Numbered from the stretch's first letter, positions 24,458 through 37,029 are shown. The stretch is DNA of 64,000 nucleotides from Ceratopteris richardii (GCA_020310875.1 CM035437.1:50984027-51048026), one strand, 5' to 3'. The notes: generated by a model from the sequence alone, not told the origin. Translations and numbers: made by a program.

Positions 24458-25395
24458 GTTACAGGGATTAAAGATATCAAAAGGAAGCTTGGTAAGGAGT
24501 TTAAAATTTCAGATCTTGGAGAGCTGAAATATTTTTTAGGAATTGAAGTTGTTTATGGAAAGAGTGGCATCTACTTGATGCAAAAGAAGTACTTGTTAGA
24601 TGTTCTTTTCAGATTTGGAATGAGTGAATGCAAACCACTCACTCAACCCATGGACATAAATACAAAGATTTGTTCAAACGATGGAGAACCATTGGAAGAT
24701 GTAACGACATATAGAAGCATTGTAGGATCATTGATCTATGCAAACATTACAAGACCTGATTTGTCTTATATTGTTGGTGTACTTTCTCAGTTTATGCAAG
24801 CCCCGACAAGTGAACACTTAAATTCAGCCAAGAGAGTGTTGAGATACATAAAGCATACAGTTAATCATGCTTTGTTTTACAAGTTTGATGAAGATCTGGA
24901 GGTCAAAGGCGTTAGTGATGCTGATTGGTCAGGTTCAAAGGAAGATAGAACATCCACCTCAGGTTATGTCTTCATGATAGGAAGCAAACCTATCACATGG
25001 AGCTCAAAGAAACAACCTACTGTTGCACTTTCATCTATGGAGGCTGAATATAGAGGATTAGCTTTTGCCACATGTGAAGCAATGTGGATTAAAAAGCTTT
25101 TGGCTCATCTTGGAGTGCAAGTTGGAACCATCCCTATATACGGTGATAACATGTCAAGTATTTACTTGGCAAGTAATCCTATGTTTCATGCAAGGAGCAA
25201 GCACATAGAGGTCCACCACTATGTAAGGGAGAAGGTGCTGAGCAAAGATGTGGAGGTAAAGTTCATCAGAACCAAAGAGCAGGTTGCAGATATGTTTACA
25301 AAGTTCTTGGATGCTTCTAGACTCAAAGGTTTCAAGGATGCGATAAATTTGAAGGACATGGATGAAGATAACTCCCAAATGAGCTTGAGGGGGAG
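24458..25395 (+). pseudogene. pol: Copia B pol, part 2 (end of reverse transcriptase and RNase H)
   Basis: The frame resumes after the target duplication GTTAC with GIKDIKRKLGKEFKI, exactly where copy A continues. It carries LGELKYFLGIEV, the RNase H region (SDADWSGSKEDRTSTSGYVF, SSMEAEYRG) and the terminal KHIEVHHYVREK and VADMFTKFL motifs. It then reaches the purine run GAGGGGGAG before the third LTR. One codon is missing relative to A in the HYHY motif. This piece alone is open, but the gene is dead because of the upstream breaks. Confidence 0.85.
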
Positions 25396-26500
25396 TGTTG
25401 AAGATAAATGTACAAGTTCATTTTCATATGAGCCATGCTTGGATAAATTTACCAAATATAAAGATAAAGAAAAAGTGAAAGAAAAAAGGAAAAAATAATA
25501 AAAGAAAAAGTCTAGTCAAAATTCATGATGAGTAAAAGATACAATATCTTGCCTTGTAGTTAGTAGCATGTAGTGGAGAAAGTGGTGAGTTAAGAAGGAG
25601 GCATAAACTTCTTCACATGCTAATTGGTTATAAAAGTGAAGTGGGAGCACATTCAAAATAAGGAGAGAAAGAGGCAAGAGCTCCTAGTAGTCGGATCTGG
25701 CCATTTTCTCATTTTGGCTTCCCTTAGACTCCTTCCAGCCGCACATCAGTTTGTACACAGCTCTGTTGCAGAGCTCATATCTCAGTGCATAGGTAACCAT
25801 TTTGTGCATTTAAACATTCATTGGAAATCTTATCTTGTGTACTTTTTGCATATCAAATATCTCTTTGCAAGCGTATGTACTTTGTGAGATATCAATGAAA
25901 GAGAGAAGTCCAGTTTTTCAGTATACCTGTGTAGATAGGTAGTCTATTTTGATCGGTTAAGTTTCCCAACCACAATATATCCGAATTGCATTATTTTTGT
26001 CTTGTTGGAAAGCTCTTAGCATCTACTTTCAGTATCCAAAATATCTCATTGAGATCATTTATATTTTGTGAGATATCTATCAGATAGTAAAGTCCAGTTT
26101 TAGAGTGTATCATGGTAAGTTGACTTTCCTAGATTACTTGTTTTTTATCTTGTTGGAAAGCTATTTGTTTCTATTTTCTCTGTACTAAATATCTTTCTCA
26201 AAGGATATATATTCAGAGAGTTATCAGTCCGAGAGTGAAGCTTAGTTCTTTAGCATATCTGTGTGGACAGGTAGTTCATCTTTGACAATTGTGTTTCCTA
26301 ATCAAAACTTGTCCAATTAAGTCATTTATAGCTTTTTAGAAATCTCTCTTTGTCTACTTTGATTGACTAAAGTCTCAAGTCCATTTGAGTTTTTTATTGA
26401 GAGAAGCAAGCTATCTAAGGTGCAGATGTTTGTCCAAGTGCTGGACATATAAGGGCTCACTACACACTTTCGTTGCGCATAGGAGAACTCATTCTCCACA
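25396..26500 (+). repeat. Copia array, third LTR (3' LTR of B)
   Basis: It starts TGTTGAAGATAAA and ends ATTCTCCACA. At 1105 bp it is slightly shorter than its sisters because of an internal deletion near 26109. Its last 720 bp are repeated in the 812-bp tandem duplication. Confidence 0.85.
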
Positions 26501-27404
26501 CTATGCTCAGATTCTGAACCACTCACAAAGCGATCCGATAGAGAAAGAGCTCAATAGAGAGCACAAAAGCATAAAAATGCTTTAGAAGATTTCTCAGTGC
26601 ATAGGTAACCATTTTGTGCATTTAAACATTCATTGGAAATCTTATCTTGTGTACTTTTTGCATATCAAATATCTCTTTGCAAGCGTATGTACTTTGTGAG
26701 ATATCAATGAAAGAGAGAAGTCCAGTTTTTCAGTATACCTGTGTAGATAGGTAGTCTATTTTGATCGGTTAAGTTTCCCAACCACAATATATCCGAATTG
26801 CATTATTTTTGTCTTGTTGGAAAGCTCTTAGCATCTACTTTCAGTATCCAAAATATCTCATTGAGATCATTTATATTTTGTGAGATATCTATCAGATAGT
26901 AAAGTCCAGTTTTAGAGTGTATCATGGTAAGTTGACTTTCCTAGATTACTTGTTTTTTATCTTGTTGGAAAGCTATTTGTTTCTATTTTCTCTGTACTAA
27001 ATATCTTTCTCAAAGGATATATATTCAGAGAGTTATCAGTCCGAGAGTGAAGCTTAGTTCTTTAGCATATCTGTGTGGACAGGTAGTTCATCTTTGACAA
27101 TTGTGTTTCCTAATCAAAACTTGTCCAATTAAGTCATTTATAGCTTTTTAGAAATCTCTCTTTGTCTACTTTGATTGACTAAAGTCTCAAGTCCATTTGA
27201 GTTTTTTATTGAGAGAAGCAAGCTATCTAAGGTGCAGATGTTTGTCCAAGTGCTGGACATATAAGGGCTCACTACACACTTTCGTTGCGCATAGGAGAAC
27301 TCATTCTCCACACTATGCTCAGATTCTGAACCACTCACAAAGCGATCCGATAGAGAAAGAGCTCAATAGAGAGCACAAAAGCATAAAAATGCTTTAGAAG
27401 ATTT
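25781..27404 (+). repeat. Exact 812-bp tandem duplication spanning LTR end and flank
   Basis: Copy 1 (25781-26592) and copy 2 (26593-27404) appear identical and include the end of the third LTR plus 92 bp of flank. All three boundaries share the microhomology TCTC (25780-25783, 26592-26595, 27404-27407). The identity implies a very recent event or an assembly duplication. Confidence 0.9.
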
Positions 27405-28153
27405 CTCGTGGTGGAATAAAGATTGAGGAGAAGCTAGAGGTTGTCAGGTTGGCACCAATAGGTGGAGCTTGTCAAGATAAGAGTAGCATAGGCCCATTTT
27501 TGAGCAAGAGAAAAGTAATGATGGGAGAGAAAGAGAAACCCATCCTCTAATTGTAGAGGGGGTAAGAGAGAGATAACACGAGGAATTCAAGAGGCTTGCT
27601 TTCATAAGTCTCGCTCAAACTCGCCTTTTCTCAAACATAGATACACAATTGCTACAAGGAATACGGGCGCATATTGATGGTTAATGCGACACGATTTCAT
27701 CTCTATAAAAATTGCCTTAAGCATCACAACAATTGCCGAGCGCGGAACATTGGCTAAATGATGAAAACTTCGATGTTTTTATTGACGTGTGGCGTGATGG
27801 GATATGCAATGCTTACATCGAGCGTCGTTAAAGCGACGATTACAAAAGCATGGCATAAGTGATGCTGATTTGTGTCACATAAGCGATGCTAATTATCGTT
27901 GCTTATGCAGCACTATCTGGAAAGGAGTTTTACGATGATTTAGCATCAATTACACGATAGGTTTTTTATGAAAAAAATAAAATGTTGGAGGATCTTCCAT
28001 CTGCATCTACATGCATATGATTTAAGAGCTCTCCAACATTCACAATTGTGTTGCATTGATGAGCTGAAACAATGGCTTGCTGAATTGTTGTTTTGTCTAA
28101 TCTCTATCTTGTTGTCTCTCTCTCTCTCTCTTTGTTTCTCTCTTTGAATTATC

Positions 28154-28204
<51 letters not shown>

Positions 28205-28319
28205 ATTGCAGGTTATTCAAGAAGCTAACCAAGCAAAAATATGGGTAACTATTGTAAGTACAATTTTCATTCTTTTTATATCATTTGAATTGTGTTATTT
28301 TCATTAATTAGCATACTCA
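27405..28319. other. Unassigned DNA with a CpG-richer patch, a hairpin and a (CT)n tract
   Basis: Bases 27650-27960 are richer in CG than their surroundings and hold repeated GCATAAG-GATGCT words. An imperfect stem pairs CATAAGCGAT (27878-27887) with ATCGTTGCTTATG (27895-27907). A (CT)n tract runs to about 28202. No gene was recognised. The patch might be the end of a DNA transposon, but no terminal inverted repeat was found. Confidence 0.35.
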
Positions 28320-29373
28320 CACTTATTGATATGCACATATACACTTATACATGAAGATGCACGTTCACACATATACACATATACACATGCACATACATAC
28401 ACATATATACACACATACATGTGCACATACACTTACACATACACAGATACAAATGCATATGCACAAACATTTCTACAACCACATAAAAAGACTTGCATGC
28501 ATGCATTATTGCATATATCCATACACATAGACACATTAACACATACTTAAATACATGTGTACGCACATCAACATGCATGCACATTCACATGCATGCATAT
28601 ACGCATGGATGCAAATGGAAATGCATCCACATGCACATGCATGCTTCATACATATACACATGCATATACATACACTTGTATATGTCTATACACATACACA
28701 TACATATGCACATACGTACATATACACACACATACACATATATACACATGTATAGCACATACATACACACATAAATGCACATACACACACATGCACATAC
28801 ATACATATACACATATACATGCACATACACACATACACTTACACATATACATGCACATATATACATATACACACACATCAACATGCACATGCACATGCAC
28901 ATACACATACATATGCATATACACTTACACTTACACATGCACATGCACATACATGCATATACACACACATACACATGCACATACATGCATATACACACAC
29001 ATACACATGCACATACACATACATACACATATACACTTACACATGCACATGCACATACATGCATATACACATATACATATATACATACATACATATACAC
29101 ACACATATTATGCACATATACATGCACATTCATACACACACATACACACATACACATACACATGCACATACATACATAAACACACACACACATGCATATA
29201 GATACATATACACACATACATGCACATACACACATATACACATATACTTAAATATATACATGCACATACATTCATACATATACATACATGCACATGCACA
29301 TGCACATACACATACATACGCACATACACTTACACATGCACATGCAGATACATGTAGATACATGCATATACAT

Positions 29374-29411
<38 letters not shown>

Positions 29412-29530
29412 GCACATACATACATGCACATATATACATAGATACATACATATACATGCATATAGACACACTTACACAAATATAGATATAAACCTATATG
29501 TGCATATATACATTTTATATACACACAAGC
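28320..29530. repeat. Long CACATA / CATACA degenerate microsatellite
   Basis: About 1.2 kb of CACATA-type words, with ATGCAC variants, is strongly strand-biased: the plus strand is rich in C and poor in G. All long frames here (Thr-His-Thr-Tyr or Val-Cys-Met) are artefacts. Confidence 0.95.
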
Positions 29531-29818
<288 letters not shown>

Positions 29819-29820
29819 CT

Positions 29821-29871
<51 letters not shown>

Positions 29872-30349
29872 CATATTCATCATCACGATCATCCGCATGA
29901 TCTGATGTATTTGTGTGAGGACTCTGTGACGATCGAGAGCGTCCCTCTTGTGTCTGTCTCTCCACCTCATCCATATCTTCCTCTCCATAATACTTCTGTA
30001 TTACATATGACAAACATAAATAAGTAAAACATACAAAACATCCATAAAAATAAAATAATTATATGAAATTTAATAATACTCACAAACGCATTTGGATGAT
30101 CTTGCATATACTTGCTCAAATGCCGATATCCAAAATGTTTAGCATATTCGATCTCATGTTTTGTAGGAGATCTACCACAATCCTTTTGTTGCATTGGAAC
30201 AAATAAAAAAGATTATTTTCTTGCGTTTTAACTAAAATGAAAAATATACTGACAATAACACATATACTTACAAATGTAGCTACAAAACCATGATGGCCCA
30301 TTTGGTCTAAGCGAGATGTGTGGCCCAACACTCCTGAAGTCATAGCTAT
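29819..30349 (-). CDS. Possible 3' end of a spliced gene, three exons, poly-Asp C-terminus
   Basis: Three minus-strand exons join without breaking frame. Exon a is 30272-30349 (26 codons, ATAG acceptor, GTAAGT donor). Exon b is 30084-30182 (33 codons, AAAAG acceptor, GTGAGT donor; includes HEIEYAKHFGYRHLSKYMQD). Exon c is 29819-29995 (59 codons, ACAG acceptor; acidic, ending in a run of Asp encoded by a GAT repeat and a TAG stop). All three junctions are phase 0, which argues against chance. The style (short exons, GHHGFVATF, HFGYRHLSKYM) recalls domesticated or degraded plant transposase genes, but I do not recognise the family. The start was not found; further possible exon pieces lie at 31900-32270. 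Confidence 0.4.
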
Positions 30350-30429
30350 CTATGAAAGAATTGCCACGTCTCAGGTGGTATGTTAGGTCTCTTATTTTTT
30401 TCACCATACAAGATCTCCTATTATTTTAA

Positions 30430-30574
30430 TCTCAAACAAAAAAATAGAATCAAAATACATACACATATATACACACATATAGCATGCGCATACACATGTA
30501 CATACACTTACACATACATACATACACATATACATACATACATACATACTAAATACACGCACACATACACATTT

Positions 30575-30613
<39 letters not shown>

Positions 30614-30724
30614 CCTTTATATAGTAAATATATATATATTTATATACATATTTATATTATTATTAATATTTATATTTATATATACTATATTTTAACGTAT
30701 ATATAATTATACATATTTATAGCA

Positions 30725-30820
<96 letters not shown>

Positions 30821-31134
30821 GCACACATAAACATACATACATAGATACACTTATACATACATCCACACACGTACACATATCCACACACACACATACATGC
30901 ATACATACATACATAATACATGCTCAAACATATATACATATACACATACACTTATACATACATACATACACACACATACACATACACATACCCACATACA
31001 ATCAATGTGTACATATACTTCGATCATATTGCTAAAAGGCTTAATTAGGGTCTGTAAAACCGTAATATCAATATTAGTGTTTCCTAATTAGGGTTTTTGA
31101 ATTAGGATATGTATATATACACACACACACCCAT

Positions 31135-31140
<6 letters not shown>
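30430..31140. repeat. CACATA-type and (AT)n microsatellites
   Basis: Degenerate ACATACAC words, an (AT)n tract at about 30725-30817 and more ACACATAC words. The plus strand stays C-rich and G-poor up to about 31140. Confidence 0.93.
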
Positions 31141-31216
<76 letters not shown>

Positions 31217-31845
31217 ACACACACACACTAAATGTATGTGTCTATATGTTCATATGCATGTGTGTATATGTATGTGTATCTATATGTGCATATGCATGTG
31301 TATGCGTATATATATATGTAAAATGATTATGTGAGTCTATGTGTGTGTACATATGATTATGTATGTGTATGTGTATATGAGTATGTGTATGTGTATGTGA
31401 GTATATGTATGTGTCTATGTGTGTATTCATTATATGTGTGTAACTATATGGATGTGTGTGTGTGTGTGTAAATGTGGATGTATGTGTGTGTATGTGTAAA
31501 TGTGCATGTATGTGTATGTGTGTGTGTAAATGTGCATGTATGTGTGTGTATGTGTATGGATGTGTATGTGTGTGTATGCATGTATGTGTACCTCTAGTCA
31601 CACTCCTTTCTCTCTCTCTCTCATATACATACATACATACATACATACATACATGCATAAACACATGCATATCCACATATATATACATACACACATACAC
31701 ATGTATGCATGTGATCTGATGTGCATGTATGTGTGTGTATATATGTGTGTGTATATAAATATGTGTATAGATATATATGTAAATATATGTGTATATATGT
31801 GTGTATATTATGTGTGTGTATATATATAATTACACATATAAATAT
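31141..31845. repeat. (AT)n followed by TGTGTA-type repeat (opposite strand bias)
   Basis: After a pure (AT)n tract (31145-31213) and a short (AC)n, the plus strand switches to TGTATGTG words up to about 31590. A (CT)n, an (ATAC)n and further TGTGTATA words follow. The switch makes this arm complementary in type to the arm on the left. Confidence 0.93.
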
Positions 31846-32829
31846 AACAAATAAAAGCAATGCATAATGTACATTATCATGACGATGAGCCATAAGCGTT
31901 CACATCTGTTTTATACACCACTTATGCTACCACCTAGTCCCAAATTTTGTCTCAAGTGATTTAAGTACGTATTTTTTATCCCTCTCATCATGCTTACTAC
32001 AAAAATAAAAAAAAAATCATGTAAATAAAACATAAGATATTTATTTCAATTTATATGTAAAATTTATACTTACTTCCATTGCAAGTGGACAAGGTGTAGG
32101 TATGAGTCGCATAATGCTCACATTCTTCTCTTGAACTCCAATCCATTCCCTATATACACTATATTCCCCTCTTGCTCTATATTGCACTCCAACCTTAGGG
32201 TGCCTATGCATGTCCTCATAGGCACCTGTGCTTTGCTCTCATGATCTGAAGGTGGTATAGGTGTCTTGAAAATCGATAGATAAAAATAAATAAAAATATT
32301 TGCTATAATATCATTGAAAGAAATTTGTGTAGAAAACATACCTATGAGCAGATAGTTCTCTTCCTACATGTGGAGCCGCAGAAGAGCCCTCTTCTGATCA
32401 CTGGGTAAGCATCTGGATCGTAAAATCCAGCTCATCATCATGCATCTTTGAGTACTCGTGCATGATGATCCCTTAGGTATGAGGCGGAACTCTTGCTCTC
32501 ATAAGACTTTTTATGAGAGTGAGTTTTGCCTTTCTCTCTCTACTAGGATCCATAATACATGTACATATAAAACAACCAAAGGAAACCACAAAGAGAGCTT
32601 CGCAACAACAAATCAAAACCAAGGAATCTACAAGCAAGATCAAAGGAGGCAAATATACATTCTATAACAAAGGGAGAGGACTCAAACAAAGATCTCAAGA
32701 ATGGATCCGAAGAAGGATGCAACACCAACAAGGACCGAAAGGAGCAAAGGACTAAATGCTTAAAGGACCACATCAAAGGATCTGAAGGGCTACAAACATC
32801 AAAGAATGCACCACCTATCCCATGATGTA
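31846..32829. other. Unassigned DNA with possible minus-strand exon fragments
   Basis: On the minus strand, 31925-31998 can read KHDERDKKYVLKSLETKFGT after a TAG acceptor. About 32070-32265 can read an exon ending at a GTAAGT donor. These could be upstream exons of the gene ending at 29819, but I could not join them in one consistent frame. Bases 32513-32755 hold a Lys/Gln-rich plus-strand frame with no known motif. Confidence 0.3.
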
Positions 32830-33140
32830 AACCCTTTATATGTCTAGGGATCCCATATGTCCCTAGGTCCCCAAAACCACTTGGACCCTAAATGTCCAAG
32901 TTTATATCTTGAGATCCCATATGTCCCAAGATCTCAAGGATTCTATATGTCCCACACCACCATGGATCCCATATGTCCATGGATGCAAAACCACATGGAT
33001 GCTATATTTCCATGAAAACCAAGGGATGCCATATGTCCCAAACTTGGATCCCATATGTTCAAGTTATGTCTAAGGATCCCATAGCGCTTAGATCTTAAAA
33101 AACCCAATGGACTAAGTGATCCCATATGTCATTAGTCCCC
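32830..33140. repeat. Degenerate minisatellite based on GGATCCCATATGTCC
   Basis: About ten imperfect units of roughly 25-45 bp share the core GGATCCCATATGTCC. Each is followed by words such as CCAAG, CATGG or TCAAG, which recur on both sides of the core and give many small palindromes. The block ends about 40 bp before the LTR-like sequence starting at 33178. Confidence 0.8.
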
Positions 33141-33177
33141 CACATTAAAAACAAAAGGGTTACCACATGGAGGGGGG

Positions 33178-33492
33178 TGTTGAGAGTTCCATGCTCCAAC
33201 CTTTTGTCCAAGTCTTGGTTCACTCTCATGCAAGCTCATTTATCCCACATGCAAGGAATTTTGCCAAACTCCATATAAACAAGGACCCCCTTCACTCCTC
33301 ACAAGCTCATTCACTCTAGGCCATTGCCAAGAGTGTGCACTCCCTCCTCATGGAGTCATCATGCTCATAGAGCATCTTATGTAAGTCAATTCCATTTTTG
33401 CTTTAATTCATTTCATCAATGTTTCATTATCTCTTGTTCCTTCCTCCATCGCTTCTTAGAGGTGTGCATGTGATTAGAATAGTAGTGCTTTG
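33178..33492 (+). mobile_element. LTR-like sequence after a purine tract (plus orientation)
   Basis: It starts TGTTGAGAGTTCCATG directly after GGAGGGGGG, as a 3' LTR follows its purine tract. The first 315 bp recur, inverted, at 37812-38123 (CATGCAAGCTCATTTATCCCA, GCCATTGCCAAGAGTGTGCA and others). The similarity stops at AGTAGTGCTTTGTT, so the LTR end is not defined. Confidence 0.55.
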
Positions 33493-34996
33493 TTATTTCA
33501 ACACATAGCTCAAACATGTGAATTAGGTCCATCTCTATGCACCACTTGTGCATGAACCTAGCAAAATAGATGAATACTTCTTAAGGCTTCCTTATGAAAT
33601 TTATCAAGTCAGAGTCCAGTTTGTTCTAAAAGGAAAATGAATCTTTCATAATCCTTTCCCAAATCACTTCCTCTTAGATGTATACATACTTTGTACTTTA
33701 AGTAAAATGGGTGGATTTCTTGTTTCCAATTCACCTCCAATAAAGAAATAAATTTAACTAGAAGGTATATAATCCTTGGCCAACCAACAAAATGGTATAG
33801 GTGGATAATCTATCTAGTTTTAAGATGATATAATATCCTTTTTATGTTGCAGAGAATTTAAGCTGGAGAGAATTTAAGTAGCTTACTAAAAGTGGGGTTC
33901 AATATTCTTTTAAGACTTTACAGTTTTGAGGATTCACTTTAAGGGACTAGAACTCATAGGGACCAATCTAAATATTCGATACTCTAATTGGTTGAAATCT
34001 ATTTTACTTGTTCTTCCAAAAAGATTAAGATCTTTATAACTACATCCCAAGATGGGAACATAATGTAAAAGATCGTGTTATCTTTAAGGTCGAAAGTAGG
34101 AATAGACTATTCCAATAATTTCTTCAATACTTAATCCTTATGGATCTTTAGTTGGATCTCAAACCTTAAATATCTTCTCAATCATTCTATAATTCTTTCC
34201 CTTTATATTCTATATTTGTTTTATGATGGCCTATATTGACATCGTAACTAGATCTCTCTTATTTTGCTCTTTGACTTGCTTTATCAAGTATCCAAAGATG
34301 ATCTTTCTTAGCTTTCTTTCAAGCTTGGCCTAAGATCATCTTTATGTTCCTTGAATTCCAAGTCATACCGTTCAGATGAAGTTTTTAGAGCTTCAACCTT
34401 TGGAGTTTTAATTTCAAACTCCAAGAAGTTGATTCCCTCTTTTTTTCCAACTCTCTATGAGAGATTAATCCTTTAGTATCTTGTTAGAAGAATTATTCTT
34501 CCCTTTAAGAGGATAATTTGAAGAAGATGCATGTTCTTAGATATCATGTTGTTGATGTATTCCATTGGATCATGAGTCCCTTTTTCTTCTTGCCATAAAG
34601 AAAAAGTGCTCAACGGGATTGAGTACCCATTGTCCCATACTAGTGGGTTCTTCATCCAATCCACATAACTATGTCTCTATACTTTCTCAACTTTTCTATT
34701 CTTTTTTATGTTCTCTACAAACTATGGTACCATATTATGAGAGCAAGGACTAAGGTATTTGGGTACGCCACAACTAATCTCACTTAAATTTGGTTAACCA
34801 TTTAATGTGGTGTGATTGATCTTATTAAACACAACACTTGTATATTCAAAATCTAGAATTTCAAGCAATTTTGTGTACGGTTCATACACGAAAACTTTGT
34901 TTTTTTTAGATCAAACTATCACGTCACTGTGCGACAATGTTTAAGCAAAAGTACTGCTTGTAGCGTTTCTGCAGTGTTGTGAATTGCTACAAAAAT
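33493..34996. other. AT-rich DNA upstream of copia F, no gene recognised
   Basis: This may include LTR and leader sequence of F, but I could not identify a primer-binding site. No coding motif was seen. Confidence 0.4.
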
Positions 34997-35762
34997 GGCA
35001 AACACAGATGGAATGAGTTAGCTTATGAATCGGACTATGGACCAGTTAAGAGCATATGAGGAATGGAACCAAGGAGCACAAAAGATAATGTATTAACTAT
35101 ATGTTAGCATATAGGATAGCATGATTGGGCACATACAAGATTCCAAGACTTTGAAAGAGGCTTGGAACAGTTTGTTCACATTGTATGAGACCAATACAAA
35201 GGCACGAAAATTACAACTCAAGAATGAGTTGCATACATTGGAGAAAAAGGGCATGTCGGTAAGTGACTATAGCCTTAAAATCAAAAGAATATGTAAGTCA
35301 CTTGCATCTATTGGCATAAATATAGATGGTGTTGATAAGGTGGAAGTATGCCTTCGTGGACTAGGAGCTACATATAAGCAGTTTAGAACATCTATTCAGA
35401 CTAGGGAAGATATTCCAAATTTTGTTGATCTAGTGTCCATGTTGATTATTGAAGAAAAGAATCTTGGTGAGGATTCAAACTCCCAAGGAAAACTTACTTC
35501 TGAGTAGGTATTCTACTATGGTAGAGGAAGAGGTAGATGTAGAGGCTTCAAAAGTGGAAGAGGAAACAATAACCAAGACCAATGTCAACATCAGAATCAT
35601 GCAGGAGGTAGAGGACAATTTCGAGGTCGGGGGAGCCAAAGAGACCATAGAAATTTCCAAAGAAATGATTCAAGTAATGACAGTAAAGGATGTTGGTATT
35701 GTGGTAAACATGAGCACTTTGAACGTGATTGTAGGTTGAAGAATCAAACTAACAGAATGCAG
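34997..35762 (+). pseudogene. gag: Copia F gag (degraded)
   Basis: The gene starts at ATGGCAAACACAGATGG (34997) and hits a TAG within ten codons. An open stretch at 35121-35507 carries the copia Gag core (YETNTKARKLQLKNELHTL, LKIKRICKSLASIG), closely related to that of A/B. After a frameshift near 35507 a Gly/Arg-rich region follows and a zinc knuckle CWYCGKHEHFERDC near 35695-35735. It belongs to the same broad lineage as A/B but is much older. Confidence 0.75.
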
Positions 35763-35810
35763 TAAAACAACTATGCATCCACATGTGTAGATGATTCTGA
35801 GAAGCAATTC

Positions 35811-37029
35811 ATGGTTCAACATCATATGATGAATACGATGTCTGCTAATGTTTTGAAATCCAATGGTAATGTCTGGTATGTTGATTTAAGTGCTTCAAAT
35901 CACATGACCAATCATGCAGAATGGTTTAATAGTTTGCAAAAGTTACCAGTTCTTGGATATGTTGAAAGACGAGATGACACATCACACCCTATCAAGCATA
36001 CAAGAACCATAACATTGTGTATGGAGGATAGGAAGGTAAAACATTTTGCTGATGTGTTGCATGTTCCAAATATAACAAAGAATCTGGTTTTTGTTGGAAA
36101 AATGGTTGACCAGGGATTACAAGTTAGGTTCAATGCTGATGGGTTACATGTAGAAGAGTACAAACAAGACGCACGATTGATTGTCAAAGGAAACAAAGTG
36201 GTTAGGATGTTCACCTTAAATGTGAAAATTCTTGAAATGAATGTAGCCATGTTTACAAAAGGTGTAGGAGTCATTGTGGATATAGAGATCAGGCACAAAC
36301 GAATTGGACATGCAAACCTGCAGAGGCTGAAATTGGTGCAATCAAAGGAGATTGTCAATGAACTACCAAATTTCAAAGTTGTAGAAATGCAAAAGGCATG
36401 TGCAACATGTCAATTTGGTAAACAATCAAGAGTATCATTTTTGCATGACAAGCATGTTGGTGAGAATGTGCGAGAAATAGTACATATAGATGTTTGGGGT
36501 CTTGCAAAGACCAAATCTATGGGTGGTTGCAGGTTTTATGTTACTTTCATTGATGATCATACACGGAATGTATCAGTATATTTCATGAAAGAGAAGAGTG
36601 ATGTGTTCACTTACTTCGAGAATTTTAAGGCTAAGGTGGAAAAGCAGACAAGAAAGTATATTCAGACATTAAGGTCCGATGGAAGAGGTGAATACATGTC
36701 AAATGAGTTCAATAATTTTCTTAAAAGTCATGGAAGTTGATGTCAATTTTCATGTAGGTACACACCACAACAGAATGGCATTGCTGAATGGAAAAAATAG
36801 ACATATTGCAAAAATACCAAGAGCCTTGATGACTGAGAAGAGTATGCCTCATTGTTTTTGGGCAAAAGCTTTGCACACTGTTGTATACATCACAAATAGA
36901 ACTCCAACTACTGTTGTACATCAAGTTACACCTGAAGAGAAGTTCATAGGTAAAAAGCCAAACTTATCACATATGAAAGTTTTTGGTTGTATTGGATATG
37001 TGCATATTCCAGATGAGTTGTGCTTGGGT
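35811..37029 (+). pseudogene. pol: Copia F pol, protease to mid-integrase (truncated)
   Basis: The frame 35811-36740 holds the protease region, with the catalytic D-S-G replaced by D-L-S (WYVDLSASNHMT), the integrase zinc finger (RHKRIGH, CATCQFGKQ) and the start of the core (VHIDVWGLAKTKSMG, SDGRGEYMS). It shifts frame near 36740 and continues to KVFGCIGYVHIPDE near 37020, where copia similarity stops abruptly. No reverse transcriptase or RNase H follows, so the element is truncated on the right. Confidence 0.8.

Larger units (their letters stand above)
7783..26500 (+). mobile_element. Composite Ty1/copia array: LTR-internal A-LTR-internal B-LTR
   Basis: Three related LTRs (7783-8923, 13328-15111, 25396-26500) alternate with two closely similar copia internal regions, A and B. 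The middle LTR serves as the 3' LTR of A (after its purine run) and the 5' LTR of B (before its primer site). Without its nested insertion and the extra 5-bp target copy it is 1141 bp, exactly the length of the first LTR. The outer flanks are CTAAG (7778-7782) and CTATG (26501-26505), a possible target duplication with one change. A solo LTR and a complete gypsy element are nested inside. Such three-LTR units usually arise by unequal recombination between elements; both copia copies are coding-dead. Confidence 0.85.

Noticed and set aside
28212-28253. 42-bp candidate exon between TTGCAG and GTAAGT
   Set aside because: Good splice-like borders, but no neighbouring exon with matching phase and no protein similarity; too short to support.
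31900-32270. Further minus-strand exons for the gene ending at 29819
   Set aside because: KHDERDKKYVLKSL looks protein-like, but the joins need a frame that is broken by a stop or forces an odd phase; left as a possibility only.
32830-33140. CRISPR-like spaced direct repeats
   Set aside because: Units are degenerate, spacing is irregular, there are no cas genes and the context is a plant genome; it is a minisatellite.
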